A stretch of DNA of 64,000 nucleotides from the NCBI GenBank assembly GCA_037481935.1, contig JBBFKQ010000003.1, forward strand, positions 140,291 to 204,290, in the 5' to 3' direction. The position numbers were made by a program, and so were the translations under genes. The notes under the pieces were generated by a model. The model ran no database searches and was not told the DNA's origin. It worked only from the letters and a program-made list of their open reading frames with translations. This stretch comes from Aquificaceae bacterium (GTDB lineage: Bacteria; Aquificota; Aquificia; Aquificales; Aquificaceae). The first letter of the stretch is position 1. The number at the start of each line of letters is the position of its first letter. Below, piece by piece: positions 51,222 through 60,885 of the stretch.

Positions 51222-52430
51222 ATGGAATTCAGGTTCAACACCATAGAAGAAGCCCTTGAGGACATAGCTCAGGGGAAGATGGTGATAGTGGTGGATGACC
51301 CAGACAGGGAAAACGAGGGCGACCTCGTTATGGCGGCGGAGAAGGTCAGCCCTGAAGCCATAAACTTCATGGCAAAGTATGGAAGAGGTCTTATATGCCT
51401 CACTTTGACACCTCAGAGGTGCGATGAGCTTGACCTCTACCCGATGGCGATGAGAAACACAGACCCCAAGGGCACCTACTTCTGCGTCTCCATAGACGCC
51501 CACCCGAGATTTGGCACCACCACGGGCATATCCGCCTTTGACAGGGCGATGACCATAAAGCTGGCAGTTAGTCCCGATGCAAAGCCTTCCGACTTTATAA
51601 GGCCGGGGCATGTGTTTCCACTGAAGGCAAAGCCCGGGGGTGTTCTGGAGAGAGCAGGACACACGGAGGCGAGCGTTGACCTTGCAAGGCTTGCAGGTCT
51701 TTATCCGGCTGGGGTCATATGCGAGATAATGAAGGAAGACGGAAGCATGGCAAGGCTTCCTGACCTTGTGGACTTTGCAAGAAGGTTTGACCTCAAGATA
51801 ATAACCATAGCGGACCTCATAAGATACAGGCTGAAAAGGGAAAGGCTTGTGATTCGTGAGGCTACCGCAAACCTCCCCACAAGGTACGGCTTTTTCAAGA
51901 TACACGCCTACAGGCACATACTCACCGGAGAAGAACAGGTAGCTCTTACCATGGGAGAGTGGAAAGAAAACGAGCCGGTCCTTGTCAGAGTTCACTCTGA
52001 ATGTCTTACGGGCGATGTGTTCAAGTCTCTGCGGTGCGACTGCAGGTCCCAGCTTGAGTCTGCCATGGAGGCCATAGCTCAGGAAGGAAAGGGCGTGCTC
52101 GTCTACATAATGGGTCACGAAGGAAGGGGAATAGGCATAGTGAACAAGATAAAGGCATATCATCTTCAGGATATGGGCTATGACACGGTGGAGGCCAACG
52201 AAAAGGTGGGATATCCCGCAGACCTCAGAGACTACGGAATAGGCGTTCAGATACTTCTTGACCTTGGCGTCAAAAAGATGAGGCTTCTTACCAACAACCC
52301 GAGAAAGATAGTGGCTCTTGAGGGCTATGGGCTGGAGGTGGTGGAGAGAGTGCCCCTCAAGACGCCAGCCTGCGAACACAACCAGAGGTATTTAGAGGCT
52401 AAGAAGACAAAGCTTGGCCACCTACTCTAA
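51222..52430 (+). CDS. ribBA: Bifunctional DHBP synthase / GTP cyclohydrolase II
   Basis: The 402-residue protein begins riboflavin synthesis at both branches. Residues 1-205 are RibB ([47 protein letters not shown]). Residues 206-402 are RibA with zinc cysteines in [16 protein letters not shown], the [16 protein letters not shown] segment and [18 protein letters not shown] lies 7 bases before the ATG. A nearly full-length open frame on the opposite strand is only the mirror of this gene. Confidence 0.96.
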   Translation: MEFRFNTIEEALEDIAQGKMVIVVDDPDRENEGDLVMAAEKVSPEAINFMAKYGRGLICLTLTPQRCDELDLYPMAMRNTDPKGTYFCVSIDAHPRFGTTTGISAFDRAMTIKLAVSPDAKPSDFIRPGHVFPLKAKPGGVLERAGHTEASVDLARLAGLYPAGVICEIMKEDGSMARLPDLVDFARRFDLKIITIADLIRYRLKRERLVIREATANLPTRYGFFKIHAYRHILTGEEQVALTMGEWKENEPVLVRVHSECLTGDVFKSLRCDCRSQLESAMEAIAQEGKGVLVYIMGHEGRGIGIVNKIKAYHLQDMGYDTVEANEKVGYPADLRDYGIGVQILLDLGVKKMRLLTNNPRKIVALEGYGLEVVERVPLKTPACEHNQRYLEAKKTKLGHLL

Positions 52431-53408
52431 GGGCAGGTATACGGTAAAAAGGCTTCCCTTTCCTTCTTTGCTCATCACCTCTATTTTCCCTCCGTGGGAC
52501 AGGGCTATGTGTTTTACTATGGAAAGCCCAAGGCCGGTCCCTCCGAGGTCCCTTGACCTTGAGGGGTCTACCCTGTAAAACCTTTCAAAGATGAAGGGAA
52601 GATGCTCTCTGGGAATGCCTATACCCGTGTCCTCCACCTCTATCTGAACCTGAGGGTCAACCCTTTTTGCTCTGACCTCAACCCTGCCGCCACTTCTGTT
52701 GTACTTAATAGCGTTGTCCACAAGGTTTTTTAGAAGAAGAAACAGCTTGTCCCAGTCCCCCTTTACCTTAAAGCCATGCTCCACAGAGTTCAGGAGCTCC
52801 ACCTCCCTCTCCTGGGCCTGAGGCTCCAGAAGGTCATAGACTTCTTCAACGAGAACTCTAAGGTCAATCTCCTCCCTTTTTATTCTCTCCTCACCCGATT
52901 CTAATTTTGTGAGTATAAGAAGGTCCTCCACAAGCCTTCTCATATCTTCAACACGCTTGAGAGCCTTTTCCAGAAAGGCTCTCTTTTCCTCTCTGTCCTC
53001 TTCCTCATAGAGGGTCTCCAGCAGGCTTTTGAGAACAGCTATGGGTGTTTTGAGTTCATGAGAAACATTTGCCACAAACTCCCTTCTTGACCTTTCGTAT
53101 CTTTTCAGCTCCGTTATGTCTGAAAAACGAACCACCGTCAGGTCGCTACCTGTGAATACATAAAGAGAATACTCCCTCTCCTCGTGGTCAAAGTTGCAGA
53201 CCCTGTCCTTCTTCTCTGATATGGCTTCTGCAAGACAGCTTACCACTGTGAGGTTGTTGACACATTCGTAGTAAGGCTTGCCCTCAAAGCTCTCCCTCAC
53301 AATCTTCCTCCTCACGAGGAAGTCGTTTCCAAAGACCACCTTTCCCTCCCTGTCTATCAGAAGGTATCCCTCGCCAACCTGACTGAGAAACTCCTTAAGA
53401 AGGCTCAT
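52422..53408 (-). CDS. Soluble PAS-domain sensor histidine kinase (PhoR-like core)
   Basis: The 328-residue protein has an N-terminal PAS-like domain ([17 protein letters not shown]), then the H-box [18 protein letters not shown], the N-box [11 protein letters not shown], and the G-boxes VEDTGIGIP and [13 protein letters not shown]. It is a complete kinase core like PhoR but has no membrane helix, so it likely senses a cytoplasmic signal or partner. No response regulator is adjacent. It overlaps purK by 14 bp. Confidence 0.9.
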   Translation of the reverse strand: MSLLKEFLSQVGEGYLLIDREGKVVFGNDFLVRRKIVRESFEGKPYYECVNNLTVVSCLAEAISEKKDRVCNFDHEEREYSLYVFTGSDLTVVRFSDITELKRYERSRREFVANVSHELKTPIAVLKSLLETLYEEEDREEKRAFLEKALKRVEDMRRLVEDLLILTKLESGEERIKREEIDLRVLVEEVYDLLEPQAQEREVELLNSVEHGFKVKGDWDKLFLLLKNLVDNAIKYNRSGGRVEVRAKRVDPQVQIEVEDTGIGIPREHLPFIFERFYRVDPSRSRDLGGTGLGLSIVKHIALSHGGKIEVMSKEGKGSLFTVYLPLE

Positions 53409-54477
53409 GGGAGTAGAGGGTGTTCACTATCTTCTCAAGCCTTTCCTCAAGCTCCTGCTCTGTGCCGGCAACCAGGTTTATATGCCCCATCTTTCTTTTT
53501 GGCTTCCTCTCCTTGCCATACCAGTAGAGCTTTGTCCCATCCATGGAAAGGATGCTGTGAAGGTCCATATCTTCCAGAGAGAGCCCCAGTATGTTGACCA
53601 TCCCTGACGGGGACTTGAGCCTTGTAGAGCCCAGAGGAAGACCGCATATGGCTCTCAGGAGGTTCTCAAACTGGGATGTGTAGCATCCATCAAGGCTGTA
53701 ATGACCCGTGTTGTGAGGCCTTGGTGCAAACTCATTCAGGAGAACCCTCCCGTCCCATGTGTAGAAAAACTCAACCGCCATGAGCCCCACGAGAGCAAAA
53801 TCCTCCATAAGGGAAAGAAGCATATCCTCCGCCTCTCTTATGGCTAGGCTTCTCGTCTGGTTGTAAAGGAGTATCCCCCCCTCGTGGCGGTTTACGGTAA
53901 GAGGATATATTCTGCTGTTGCCCTTTCTGTCTCTGACCCCTATGAGGGAGAACTCAAAGCTAAAGTCTATAAAACGTTCTATGAGAAAGCTTTCCTCCTG
54001 AGAGTGATTTTTCAGTATGTTATCCAAATCCTCCAGATAGTAGACCCTGTATTGACCTTTTCCATCGTAACCCAGTTTTTCTGCCTTGACCACACAGGGA
54101 AGCCCAAACTCTCTTACTGTATCCTTCAGGCTCCCCCAGCCTGACAGAGTAAAGTCTGCGGTGGGATAGCCCCTTTTTCTGTAAAACTCCTTCTCCCTTA
54201 TCCTGCTCCTCTTTATCTCAAGCACATTGAGGGATGGCGTGGTAAGGTCATATACCTTTTCAAGAACACCCTCCTCTATGTGTTCAAACTCGTAGGTTAT
54301 GACATCACAGTGCCTTATAAAGTCTTCAACCCCTTCTGGCGGAAACCACCTGTCTGCAATCCTGCTGGCAGGAGACCTGGGGTCGGGGTCAAGCACAAGA
54401 AATTCAAAGCCAAGCTTCCTACCCTCAAGTATGGTCATCCATCCCAGCTGTCCGCCACCGAGAATGCCTACCCGCAT
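53395..54477 (-). CDS. purK: N5-carboxyaminoimidazole ribonucleotide synthase
   Basis: PurK carboxylates aminoimidazole ribonucleotide with ATP and bicarbonate in purine synthesis. The 360-residue ATP-grasp protein starts RVGILGGGQLGWM and shows DPDPRSPASRIADRW, CVVKAEKLGYDGKGQYRV, EFAPRPHNTGHYS and LPLGST. The ATG at 54477 matches the family; TATAAT lies six bases upstream, as at argH. It begins 8 bp after the end of cas6 on the same strand. Confidence 0.94.
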   Translation of the reverse strand: MRVGILGGGQLGWMTILEGRKLGFEFLVLDPDPRSPASRIADRWFPPEGVEDFIRHCDVITYEFEHIEEGVLEKVYDLTTPSLNVLEIKRSRIREKEFYRKRGYPTADFTLSGWGSLKDTVREFGLPCVVKAEKLGYDGKGQYRVYYLEDLDNILKNHSQEESFLIERFIDFSFEFSLIGVRDRKGNSRIYPLTVNRHEGGILLYNQTRSLAIREAEDMLLSLMEDFALVGLMAVEFFYTWDGRVLLNEFAPRPHNTGHYSLDGCYTSQFENLLRAICGLPLGSTRLKSPSGMVNILGLSLEDMDLHSILSMDGTKLYWYGKERKPKRKMGHINLVAGTEQELEERLEKIVNTLYSHEPS

Positions 54478-54483
54478 GGGAAA

Positions 54484-54489
54484 ATTATA
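54484..54489 (-). promoter_or_regulatory. -10 element giving a leaderless purK transcript
   Basis: Reading leftward TATAATTTTCCCATG ends in the purK start codon, identical to the argH arrangement. It overlaps the cas6 stop, so purK need not depend on cas6 transcription. Confidence 0.5.
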
Positions 54490-55183
54490 AAACTTCCAGA
54501 TAACCAAATCCCTGCCCCGTTCTCACCCCCAGTCCGTATTGATACACAAACCTCAGCACTTCAGGGTTGTCGGTATTTATGAAAAACTCTCCAATAAAGG
54601 ACCTTATGTATCCCCCGTAGTGCCTTACCATCTCTTCCTTGTAGTGTATGAGTCTGAAGGAAAAGGCTTTTACTTCTGGCTCGTAGCCTTTAATGGCTCT
54701 AAAGCGCCGGATTGTGTTTTCAAAAAGAACCTCCTGAAAATCCCTTTCCAGAGGAAGGGCATACCTGAGCTTGGGGTTGCCCTCATTGGCCCCAGCCCTT
54801 TCCACAACTACCGGAGAAAGCGTCTTAAAAGCACCCTTTGACCAGTCTCCCTCCTTTTCAAGTCTTACATCTTTGAGCACAAACTCCGCCTCCCCGATTT
54901 TGTGAACCTTTCCCCTCAACTCGGTTAATCCGTTGTAGAGCTTTACTCCATAAACGGGGTCTCCTGTGGAGATTCGGAGGTTCACAAACTTAACACCTTC
55001 AATGGCATCCCTGCTAAAGTTTATTTCCTTCCCAAGGTATACCGCAAAGGTGTAGGGTCTGACGGGGTTTTCAATAAACTCCCTTACTCCAAAGACCCTC
55101 TTCATCAGGGATATGAACCTGCGCCTGTAATCAAGGGGTATGCTGGTCTCTTCTGGATTTTCCAGCCTCACAAGGAAACGCAT
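54485..55183 (-). CDS. cas6: Cas6 CRISPR RNA-processing endoribonuclease
   Basis: The 232-residue protein starts MRFLVRLENPEETSIPLDYRR (typical Cas6 beginning) and ends with the glycine-rich GLGVRTGQGFGYLEVL loop of RAMP proteins. It would cut the long array transcript within each repeat. It is transcribed leftward, away from the rest of the cas operon, with 77 bp between the two starts. TAAAAT lies six bases before the ATG. Confidence 0.9.
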   Translation of the reverse strand: MRFLVRLENPEETSIPLDYRRRFISLMKRVFGVREFIENPVRPYTFAVYLGKEINFSRDAIEGVKFVNLRISTGDPVYGVKLYNGLTELRGKVHKIGEAEFVLKDVRLEKEGDWSKGAFKTLSPVVVERAGANEGNPKLRYALPLERDFQEVLFENTIRRFRAIKGYEPEVKAFSFRLIHYKEEMVRHYGGYIRSFIGEFFINTDNPEVLRFVYQYGLGVRTGQGFGYLEVL

Positions 55184-55227
55184 GGAAAAATTTTATAGTG
55201 GTGTCAGAAAGCATGCAATGCAGCTGT

Positions 55228-55233
55228 TATAAT
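55228..55233 (+). promoter_or_regulatory. -10 element of the cas7-cas2 operon
   Basis: TATAAT in the 77 bp gap between divergent cas6 and cas7 lies 27 bases before the cas7 ATG, which has AAGGAGG. No good -35 is seen. The gap also contains the palindrome GCATGC and GCATGCAATGCAGC, a possible operator shared by both directions. Confidence 0.5.
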
Positions 55234-55260
55234 ATTCTTCAAAAGACAAGGAGGTAGTCA

Positions 55261-56274
55261 ATGAGGAGGATGTTGACACTAACCATTGTGACGGAACCCA
55301 TCGGTGTGCTGAGCTACGGTGACAGGGTAGGTATTTACACGCTTCTAAAGAAAATAAACACAGTTTCTGGTGCTGAGTTGCCTTTTGCTTCTGATAAAAT
55401 GCTGAGTTATGAGTTAAAAAGGGCCGGAAGGATTTATCACAACTGGAGACTTCTTGACGAGGAAATAGCAAAAAAGATTAAGTCAATAAGGGACCAGTCT
55501 GGTTCAAAGAAAAAGAGAGGGAAAAAGGAGGCAGAAGAAAAAGAGTTATTCTCTGAAGAGGAGAATATTAATGCATCGGTTGATTACGGTAAACTTTCAG
55601 TGGAAATCATTAAAGATTACGAAGAGGCAGACCTGTTTGGCTTTATGTTCCCTCTCAGGAACGAAGGAGCCCTGAATCGCAACAAAGCCGTTGTGTTTGA
55701 CCACATAATCTCTGTAAAGCCCTTTACAGGCTCCCAAAATCTAATACATAACCTTGATGCAAGAGAAAGGTATCTAAAACACCTCGGAGAGGATGACAAG
55801 TCCAGACAGGCAATTGTCTACTTTGAGGAGCACAGGTCTCCGTACATATACACCGTATCCATTGAACTGGACAGAGTGGGAAGAGAGGACAGAAGTGGAG
55901 AGCTGGCAGTGGAAAACTCAGCAAGAGCAAAAAGAGTTTTGCAGGTGCTTGATATACTGGAAAAGAGCTTTGCAAGAAGGGTTGGTGGTAGAGTATATCC
56001 TCTCACACCACTTTTCATGGTAGGGGGCGTCTATGAGTATTGCGTGCCTTACTTCATTAATGCTCTGGGAGTTGACTACGATGGGAATAAGGTAAGCGTC
56101 AGCTTCAGAAAAAGTCTGATACCAAAGGGGCTTGGTTTCGTAACTGGTGCGAGGGGTCTCGGTGAACTTCTTGAGGTGAGTGGATGTGATGATGTAAAGA
56201 GTATGGAAGATGCCTTTTCAAAGTTGAGGCAGGAAGTAGAGGCTTGTTATGCAGAAGCCCAGCAAACTGCTTAA
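55261..56274 (+). CDS. cas7: Type I-B Cas7 (Cst2/DevR family)
   Basis: The 337-residue protein matches the Cst2/DevR group of Cas7: LTIVTEPIGVLSYGDRVG near the start, DLFGFMFPLRNEGALNRNKAVVFDHIISVKPFTGSQN in the middle and the GLGFVTGARGLGELL end. Several copies form the backbone of Cascade along the crRNA. A Lys/Glu-rich insert at residues about 75-100 (GSKKKRGKKEAEEKE) is probably a flexible loop. AAGGAGG precedes the ATG. It is the first gene of the operon and overlaps cas5 by 26 bp. Confidence 0.88.
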   Translation: MRRMLTLTIVTEPIGVLSYGDRVGIYTLLKKINTVSGAELPFASDKMLSYELKRAGRIYHNWRLLDEEIAKKIKSIRDQSGSKKKRGKKEAEEKELFSEEENINASVDYGKLSVEIIKDYEEADLFGFMFPLRNEGALNRNKAVVFDHIISVKPFTGSQNLIHNLDARERYLKHLGEDDKSRQAIVYFEEHRSPYIYTVSIELDRVGREDRSGELAVENSARAKRVLQVLDILEKSFARRVGGRVYPLTPLFMVGGVYEYCVPYFINALGVDYDGNKVSVSFRKSLIPKGLGFVTGARGLGELLEVSGCDDVKSMEDAFSKLRQEVEACYAEAQQTA

Positions 56275-56911
56275 GTTCAGGCTCTTCTCAAAGTTTGCCT
56301 TTTTCAGGACAAGGTTTTCCTTCAAGGGAATTGAGACCTACCCTCTACCAACACCATCAACCATAATAGGACTTTTATACACTGCCTGTGGGAAAAAGTG
56401 GAAGGAAGAGGTTTTTGATATGTCCATACAGGGATACTTTGAGGGTAGTATGGAAGACTTCAGGTGGCACAGAGCGGTAGATTTTAACGGAAAAAGCATA
56501 GACCGCTACGTTCTGAGGCTGCCCCTTTTGCTAAACCTTGAGGTTGTGGTTCATGTAAAAAGTCAGGATAGGGATACTCTTGATTATTTTCTGGAAGGTC
56601 TTTTGAGACCGAGGAGCATCCTGAGGCTCGGGGAGTTTCCAACCTCTATAATCAGTGCGGGTTATGTTGAGTATGAAGAAAGGGAGGCAGATTTCCTGAC
56701 TATACCATACGATGCATGGGTGCCGGAGGACATTAACAGTGGTTTTAAAAGAGGCTCAAAGGGTATTTATTTCAAGCTACCCACCTTTTGGTCTTCTGTT
56801 AACAAACCAAGAGAATTCATTTACAGGGGATATTATTACCATACAAAAGGCAGTCTTCTGCATGGGAGAAGTATCCTGTATGACGAGGAGGGTTTACCTG
56901 TATGGCTGTGA
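56249..56911 (+). CDS. cas5: Type I-B Cas5
   Basis: The 220-residue protein has the Cas5 N-terminal RAMP signature KFRLFSKFAFFRTRFSFKGIETYPLPTPSTIIGLLYTACG and a C-terminal half typical of the Cas5t group. It holds the 5' handle of the crRNA in Cascade. It overlaps cas7 by 26 bp and cas8 by 10 bp. Confidence 0.88.
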   Translation: MQKPSKLLKFRLFSKFAFFRTRFSFKGIETYPLPTPSTIIGLLYTACGKKWKEEVFDMSIQGYFEGSMEDFRWHRAVDFNGKSIDRYVLRLPLLLNLEVVVHVKSQDRDTLDYFLEGLLRPRSILRLGEFPTSIISAGYVEYEEREADFLTIPYDAWVPEDINSGFKRGSKGIYFKLPTFWSSVNKPREFIYRGYYYHTKGSLLHGRSILYDEEGLPVWL

Positions 56912-58230
56912 AGTTTCTGATTGACAACTGGCTGATGGCGGTTTCTGCAGTAGGTTTTCTGGAGATACTCGCCCAGCATGACCCAGAGCTATACAGAAAA
57001 GTTGTAAGCGTGCAGGACAGGTATTTACTTGTTGACAAGAACTTCTGGGATGATGTTTTTCCAGATATTTATGAAGATTGGGCAAAGAAGAATAGGGGGC
57101 TACTTATATCTTTTCACAAGAATAATGTTAGAGTCGGAGGGAACATAGCTATAAAGTCAGAGCCACCCTACTTGAGATTTCAAACAGGTCCACTGAGTGA
57201 ATTTCTGTGTCAGTTTTGTCTTGAAAGGAAGGCATACTTTAAAGTTGACGGGAGAACGGTAAGAGTTTTTGAAAGGGAGATTTTTACACCGCTTGGAAGT
57301 TCCGATGACATACCGAGTAACTTCTCGGGGGGACGGAACAACCTCTACATATGCAAAGAGTGCGAGTCCCTTATATACTGCTCAAGTGCTGGCTTTACAC
57401 GCTTTCGTGGCTCAAACTACTTCCTTTACGTGGAAGAAGACCCTATAACTCTCTGGAAACTAAACTCTTATTTCAAAAGGAAGGTAGAAGGCATAAAAAG
57501 GGATAACAGAAGTGTAAGACAGGAGTTCCTTGATATGTCCTTCTTACTTCTCTCAAAGGTAGCCTCTATAAGATTATCGCGGATATATCTTGTTGAACTC
57601 AGCTCTCTTGGACAGAATTTCAATGTGTATAGCTCTCACCTTCCGAGAGAGATAATAGAGGTTCTGAACAACTATCTTTCAAAGTTTCCCACAAGGCTTG
57701 AGAGTATATACTCTGATGTGCTAAAGCAGGCAAAAGGCAGAAATCTCTATCCTGTTATAATCCGCTTGCTGGAGGGATGGAGTAGATTTAAAAAGGATAA
57801 AAAAGAAACCTCATCAGGCAGGGATGAATACATGAGGATATCCAAAAATTTGAGTCTGTATGAAATTGATTTTCTTTTGAGGTTTCAGAAAGAACTTGAA
57901 GGAGGGTATACCATGAATGGGAACGTATACGCAGACATAGCAAGGAAGATATCTGCCAGCACCGAGGAAAGGCAAAGGCAGAAGCTGGTCTATGACCTTC
58001 TGAGACACATAAGACAGCAGGATGTGCACGGTTTTGTAGAGAGACTTCTATTTGAACTCAACAAGGTAGAGGGTCTGCAACTTGATGCAAGGGAGAGAAA
58101 GGGGCTGGAAAAGCTCGCGCTTGGCGAGGACTTTAAGAGTGCTTCTCTGGTGATGGTTGCTCACCTTGTGGGAGGTGACGCAAGGGGGCAGTCAGGAGGG
58201 GAAGAAGATGAAGAGTTTCAATCTGAGTGA
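56902..58230 (+). CDS. cas8: Type I-B Cas8 (Cst1-like, CxxC-CxxC) large subunit
   Basis: The 442-residue protein has two cysteine pairs, C103-x2-C106 (FLCQFC) and C151-x2-C154 (ICKECE), the mark of the CXXC-CXXC Cst1/Cas8 group. Sequence outside that region is diverse, as is usual for Cas8. It would recognise the PAM and help recruit Cas3. It lies after cas5 rather than before cas7, a reordering compared with the commonest I-B layout. It overlaps cas3 by 23 bp. Confidence 0.82.
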   Translation: MAVKFLIDNWLMAVSAVGFLEILAQHDPELYRKVVSVQDRYLLVDKNFWDDVFPDIYEDWAKKNRGLLISFHKNNVRVGGNIAIKSEPPYLRFQTGPLSEFLCQFCLERKAYFKVDGRTVRVFEREIFTPLGSSDDIPSNFSGGRNNLYICKECESLIYCSSAGFTRFRGSNYFLYVEEDPITLWKLNSYFKRKVEGIKRDNRSVRQEFLDMSFLLLSKVASIRLSRIYLVELSSLGQNFNVYSSHLPREIIEVLNNYLSKFPTRLESIYSDVLKQAKGRNLYPVIIRLLEGWSRFKKDKKETSSGRDEYMRISKNLSLYEIDFLLRFQKELEGGYTMNGNVYADIARKISASTEERQRQKLVYDLLRHIRQQDVHGFVERLLFELNKVEGLQLDARERKGLEKLALGEDFKSASLVMVAHLVGGDARGQSGGEEDEEFQSE

Positions 58231-60376
58231 TTACCTTGCAAAACCTGATGGGACAACCCTTCATGAGCATGTTAACTGGTTGCTGAATAACCTTGAGACT
58301 CTCAAGGCTTTATACGGAGATAGGATAGAGCTAACCTGTCCAGAGCCCTACAGACCATTTTTGTGGAAGTCTCTTGAGCTTGCCTGCAGGTATCATGACC
58401 ACGGGAAAATGTGCTCTGATTTTCAAAAAGCCATGAAAAAGGGGGTAAACCCCTCCATAAGACACAACTGTCTTAGCCCTGCTTTCTTTATTCAATCTGT
58501 CCCAGAAGTGTTATCTGATGTGCCAGAAGACATAAAAAGTGACCTCATATTTCTCATATGCAACGCAATCCTTTACCATCATCACAGACTGTCAAAGGTA
58601 GAAGACATAGAAAATGTATTGAGGGAGGAGTTTGGAATAGATGGCTTGAACTCGCTGGTAAAACACCAGATTAATAAGGGTGAATACGGTTCAATGGATG
58701 AATATTTCAGGGACGACTCTGAAGAGTTATATGGGTTTTATTATCTTCTGAAAGGTCTCCTGCTCCGTATAGATCACGCGAGTAGTGCAAAAATACTGGT
58801 TGAAAAAGACCCCTTACATGAGGTTTTTAAAGTAGTAGAGCAAAAAATAAAAAATCTCAAACCTTTTCAGAGGCAGGTGTATGAAGAAAGGGATAAAAAT
58901 TTAATACTCAAGGCTCCGACAGGAAGTGGCAAAACGGAGGCTGGCTTGCTGTTTATGGACTCAAAAGGCTTTTTTGTCCTTCCGGTAATAACCTCAATAA
59001 ATGCCATGTATGAAAGGTTTGTAAACTTGTTTGGAAGTAATAAAGTAGGGCTGTTGCATTCAAATGCTTTCTCGTATCTATATTCAAGGTCTTCTGAAGA
59101 CAATACTGTGGAAAGCATCTATGAAGATGTGGAGTATGCAAACAACTTTGCCTATCCTCTCCTAGTCTGCACCCCAGAACAGATACTGCCTTTCGTGCTG
59201 AGGTTTAAGGGTTTTGAGAAGTATTACTCTGTGCTTTCTTATTCAAGGCTTGTAATAGATGAAGTGCACGCTTACGACCCAGTGGCTATGGCATATGTGT
59301 TCAAGGCAGTAGAGCACACAGTCAAACTTGGAGGTAAGGCTCTGGTAATGAGTGCAACCATACCGGATTTTCTGGAGAGGGATTTCATAAATCTCGGCTT
59401 TGAGCTCATAGAACATGAGGAAGAAGACATAATAAGACACCGCATAGCTCTGGTGGATAAGCCTGTGGAAGAGGCTACTGATAGCATACTAGAGCTTTCA
59501 CAGAAGGGTAAGGTTCTCGTAATCGTGAATACAGTTAGCAAAGCTCAAGAGTTATGCAGGAAGCTTGAGGAGCGTTCACTCAAGGTTTACCTACTGCACT
59601 CAAGATTTATACAGAGAGATAAGAGACGACGAGAGAAGGTGCTAAGATGTGCTATACAGACCAAAGAGAGGGGCATATTCATAACCACACAGCTTGCAGA
59701 GGTGTCGTTGGACATAAGCGCAGACTACCTGATAACAGAGCTTTCAACAATAGATAGCCTTATACAGAGGATGGGGAGGGTCAACAGAAGGGGAGAAAAG
59801 GGAAAGCCTGACAGTCCAAACGTCTTTGTATACACGCAGGAACCCTCCGGGGTTGGCTCTGTATACCACAAAGACCTTGTGCAGACAACTTTAGAAGCTC
59901 TGAAACCTTTTGACCGCAGTCTTTTATCAGAGAAGGATAAAAGGGATATTGTCAACCGGGTTTTTGCCAAGGTTGATAACTTCCGCAGGGAGTATGAAGA
60001 TACAAAAGTTTATGTAGACAGACTATGGGAGCTAAATGGATACATAGAACCATCAGAGAGAAAAGAAGCAATGAAAAACTTCAGGAGAATCTTCAGTCTG
60101 AGTGTAGTGCCGCAGATATATAAAGAAAAGGTTTCATCAATGATTAAAGAGTTTAGCAGGGAAAAAGGAATTGGAAAGCTAAAGGTGCTGATGAAAATCT
60201 CCGATTATTGCCTTCCTGTGCCATATTATCTATACCTTCAAGATCGTGATAGATTTCTCAAGATTAGCGAGCTTAAGGGATATAACATATACTGGTTCAG
60301 GGGAAACTACAGCAAGCATCTTGGGCTCCTATCACTTGCTGACGCTGATGACACCTATCAGGACAACATCCTCTGA
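58208..60376 (+). CDS. cas3: Cas3 HD nuclease-helicase
   Basis: The 722-residue protein fuses an N-terminal HD nuclease (HEHVNW, RYHDHGK with H63-D64, LYHHHRL) to a superfamily 2 helicase (APTGSGKTEAGLLF at 236-249, VIDEVHAYDP with DEVH at 351-354, MSATIP, QRMGRVNRRGEKG). It unwinds and degrades DNA marked by Cascade. AGGAGGGG lies 6 bases before the ATG at 58208; the longer frame inside cas8 is not needed. It overlaps cas4 by 1 bp. Confidence 0.95.
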   Translation: MKSFNLSDYLAKPDGTTLHEHVNWLLNNLETLKALYGDRIELTCPEPYRPFLWKSLELACRYHDHGKMCSDFQKAMKKGVNPSIRHNCLSPAFFIQSVPEVLSDVPEDIKSDLIFLICNAILYHHHRLSKVEDIENVLREEFGIDGLNSLVKHQINKGEYGSMDEYFRDDSEELYGFYYLLKGLLLRIDHASSAKILVEKDPLHEVFKVVEQKIKNLKPFQRQVYEERDKNLILKAPTGSGKTEAGLLFMDSKGFFVLPVITSINAMYERFVNLFGSNKVGLLHSNAFSYLYSRSSEDNTVESIYEDVEYANNFAYPLLVCTPEQILPFVLRFKGFEKYYSVLSYSRLVIDEVHAYDPVAMAYVFKAVEHTVKLGGKALVMSATIPDFLERDFINLGFELIEHEEEDIIRHRIALVDKPVEEATDSILELSQKGKVLVIVNTVSKAQELCRKLEERSLKVYLLHSRFIQRDKRRREKVLRCAIQTKERGIFITTQLAEVSLDISADYLITELSTIDSLIQRMGRVNRRGEKGKPDSPNVFVYTQEPSGVGSVYHKDLVQTTLEALKPFDRSLLSEKDKRDIVNRVFAKVDNFRREYEDTKVYVDRLWELNGYIEPSERKEAMKNFRRIFSLSVVPQIYKEKVSSMIKEFSREKGIGKLKVLMKISDYCLPVPYYLYLQDRDRFLKISELKGYNIYWFRGNYSKHLGLLSLADADDTYQDNIL

Positions 60377-60885
60377 TGGACCTTAGAGAGCTCAGATACA
60401 GAGGCACGCAGGTAGCTTACTCCGTGGTGTGCGAGCGAAAGCTGTGGCTCTTTTCAAGAGGTGTGAGCTTTGAGCACCTTTCTGAGTGGGTGCAGCTTGG
60501 AAGACTTCTGGATGAGAGGAGCTTCAGGAGGGAGAGGGAAGAGGACTTTTACGATGAGCCAGTGAGGGTGGACTTCATAAGGTCCAGAAGGGGTCTTGTG
60601 GTGCATGAAGTAAAACACTCAAGGGCAATAGAGACCGCCCACGAGCTTCAGGTCAAGTATTACATCTACTACCTGCGTAAAAAGGGTCTGGAGGTTTCCC
60701 ACGGAGTCATCCATTATCCAAGGGCAAGGCAGATAAGAGAGGTCTACCTTACGCAGGAGGATGAGGGACTTATAGAGGATGCCCTGTTGCATATGGGGGA
60801 GGTGCTCTCTCTGAGCTTACCACCCCCAGTGATAGATAAACCTTACTGCAAAAAGTGTGCCTACGAGGAGTTCTGTTATGGGTAG
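60376..60885 (+). CDS. cas4: Cas4 exonuclease (RecB-like)
   Basis: The 169-residue protein has the first cluster cysteine in VVCERKLWLF, nuclease motifs VDFIRSRRGLVVHEVKHSR (D and E-V-K) and the closing cysteines YCKKCAYEEFCYG for a [4Fe-4S] cluster. It trims and orients new spacers with Cas1-Cas2. The ATG follows the cas3 stop with a 1 bp overlap. Confidence 0.95.
   Translation: MDLRELRYRGTQVAYSVVCERKLWLFSRGVSFEHLSEWVQLGRLLDERSFRREREEDFYDEPVRVDFIRSRRGLVVHEVKHSRAIETAHELQVKYYIYYLRKKGLEVSHGVIHYPRARQIREVYLTQEDEGLIEDALLHMGEVLSLSLPPPVIDKPYCKKCAYEEFCYG

Noticed and set aside
51171..52379. A 402-codon open frame antisense to ribBA
   Set aside because: It mirrors the codons of a fully recognisable gene, has His/Cys/Tyr-rich shadow composition and no ribosome-binding site.
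55617..56018. Short antisense frames inside cas7
   Set aside because: Shadow frames without ribosome-binding sites in a recognised gene.
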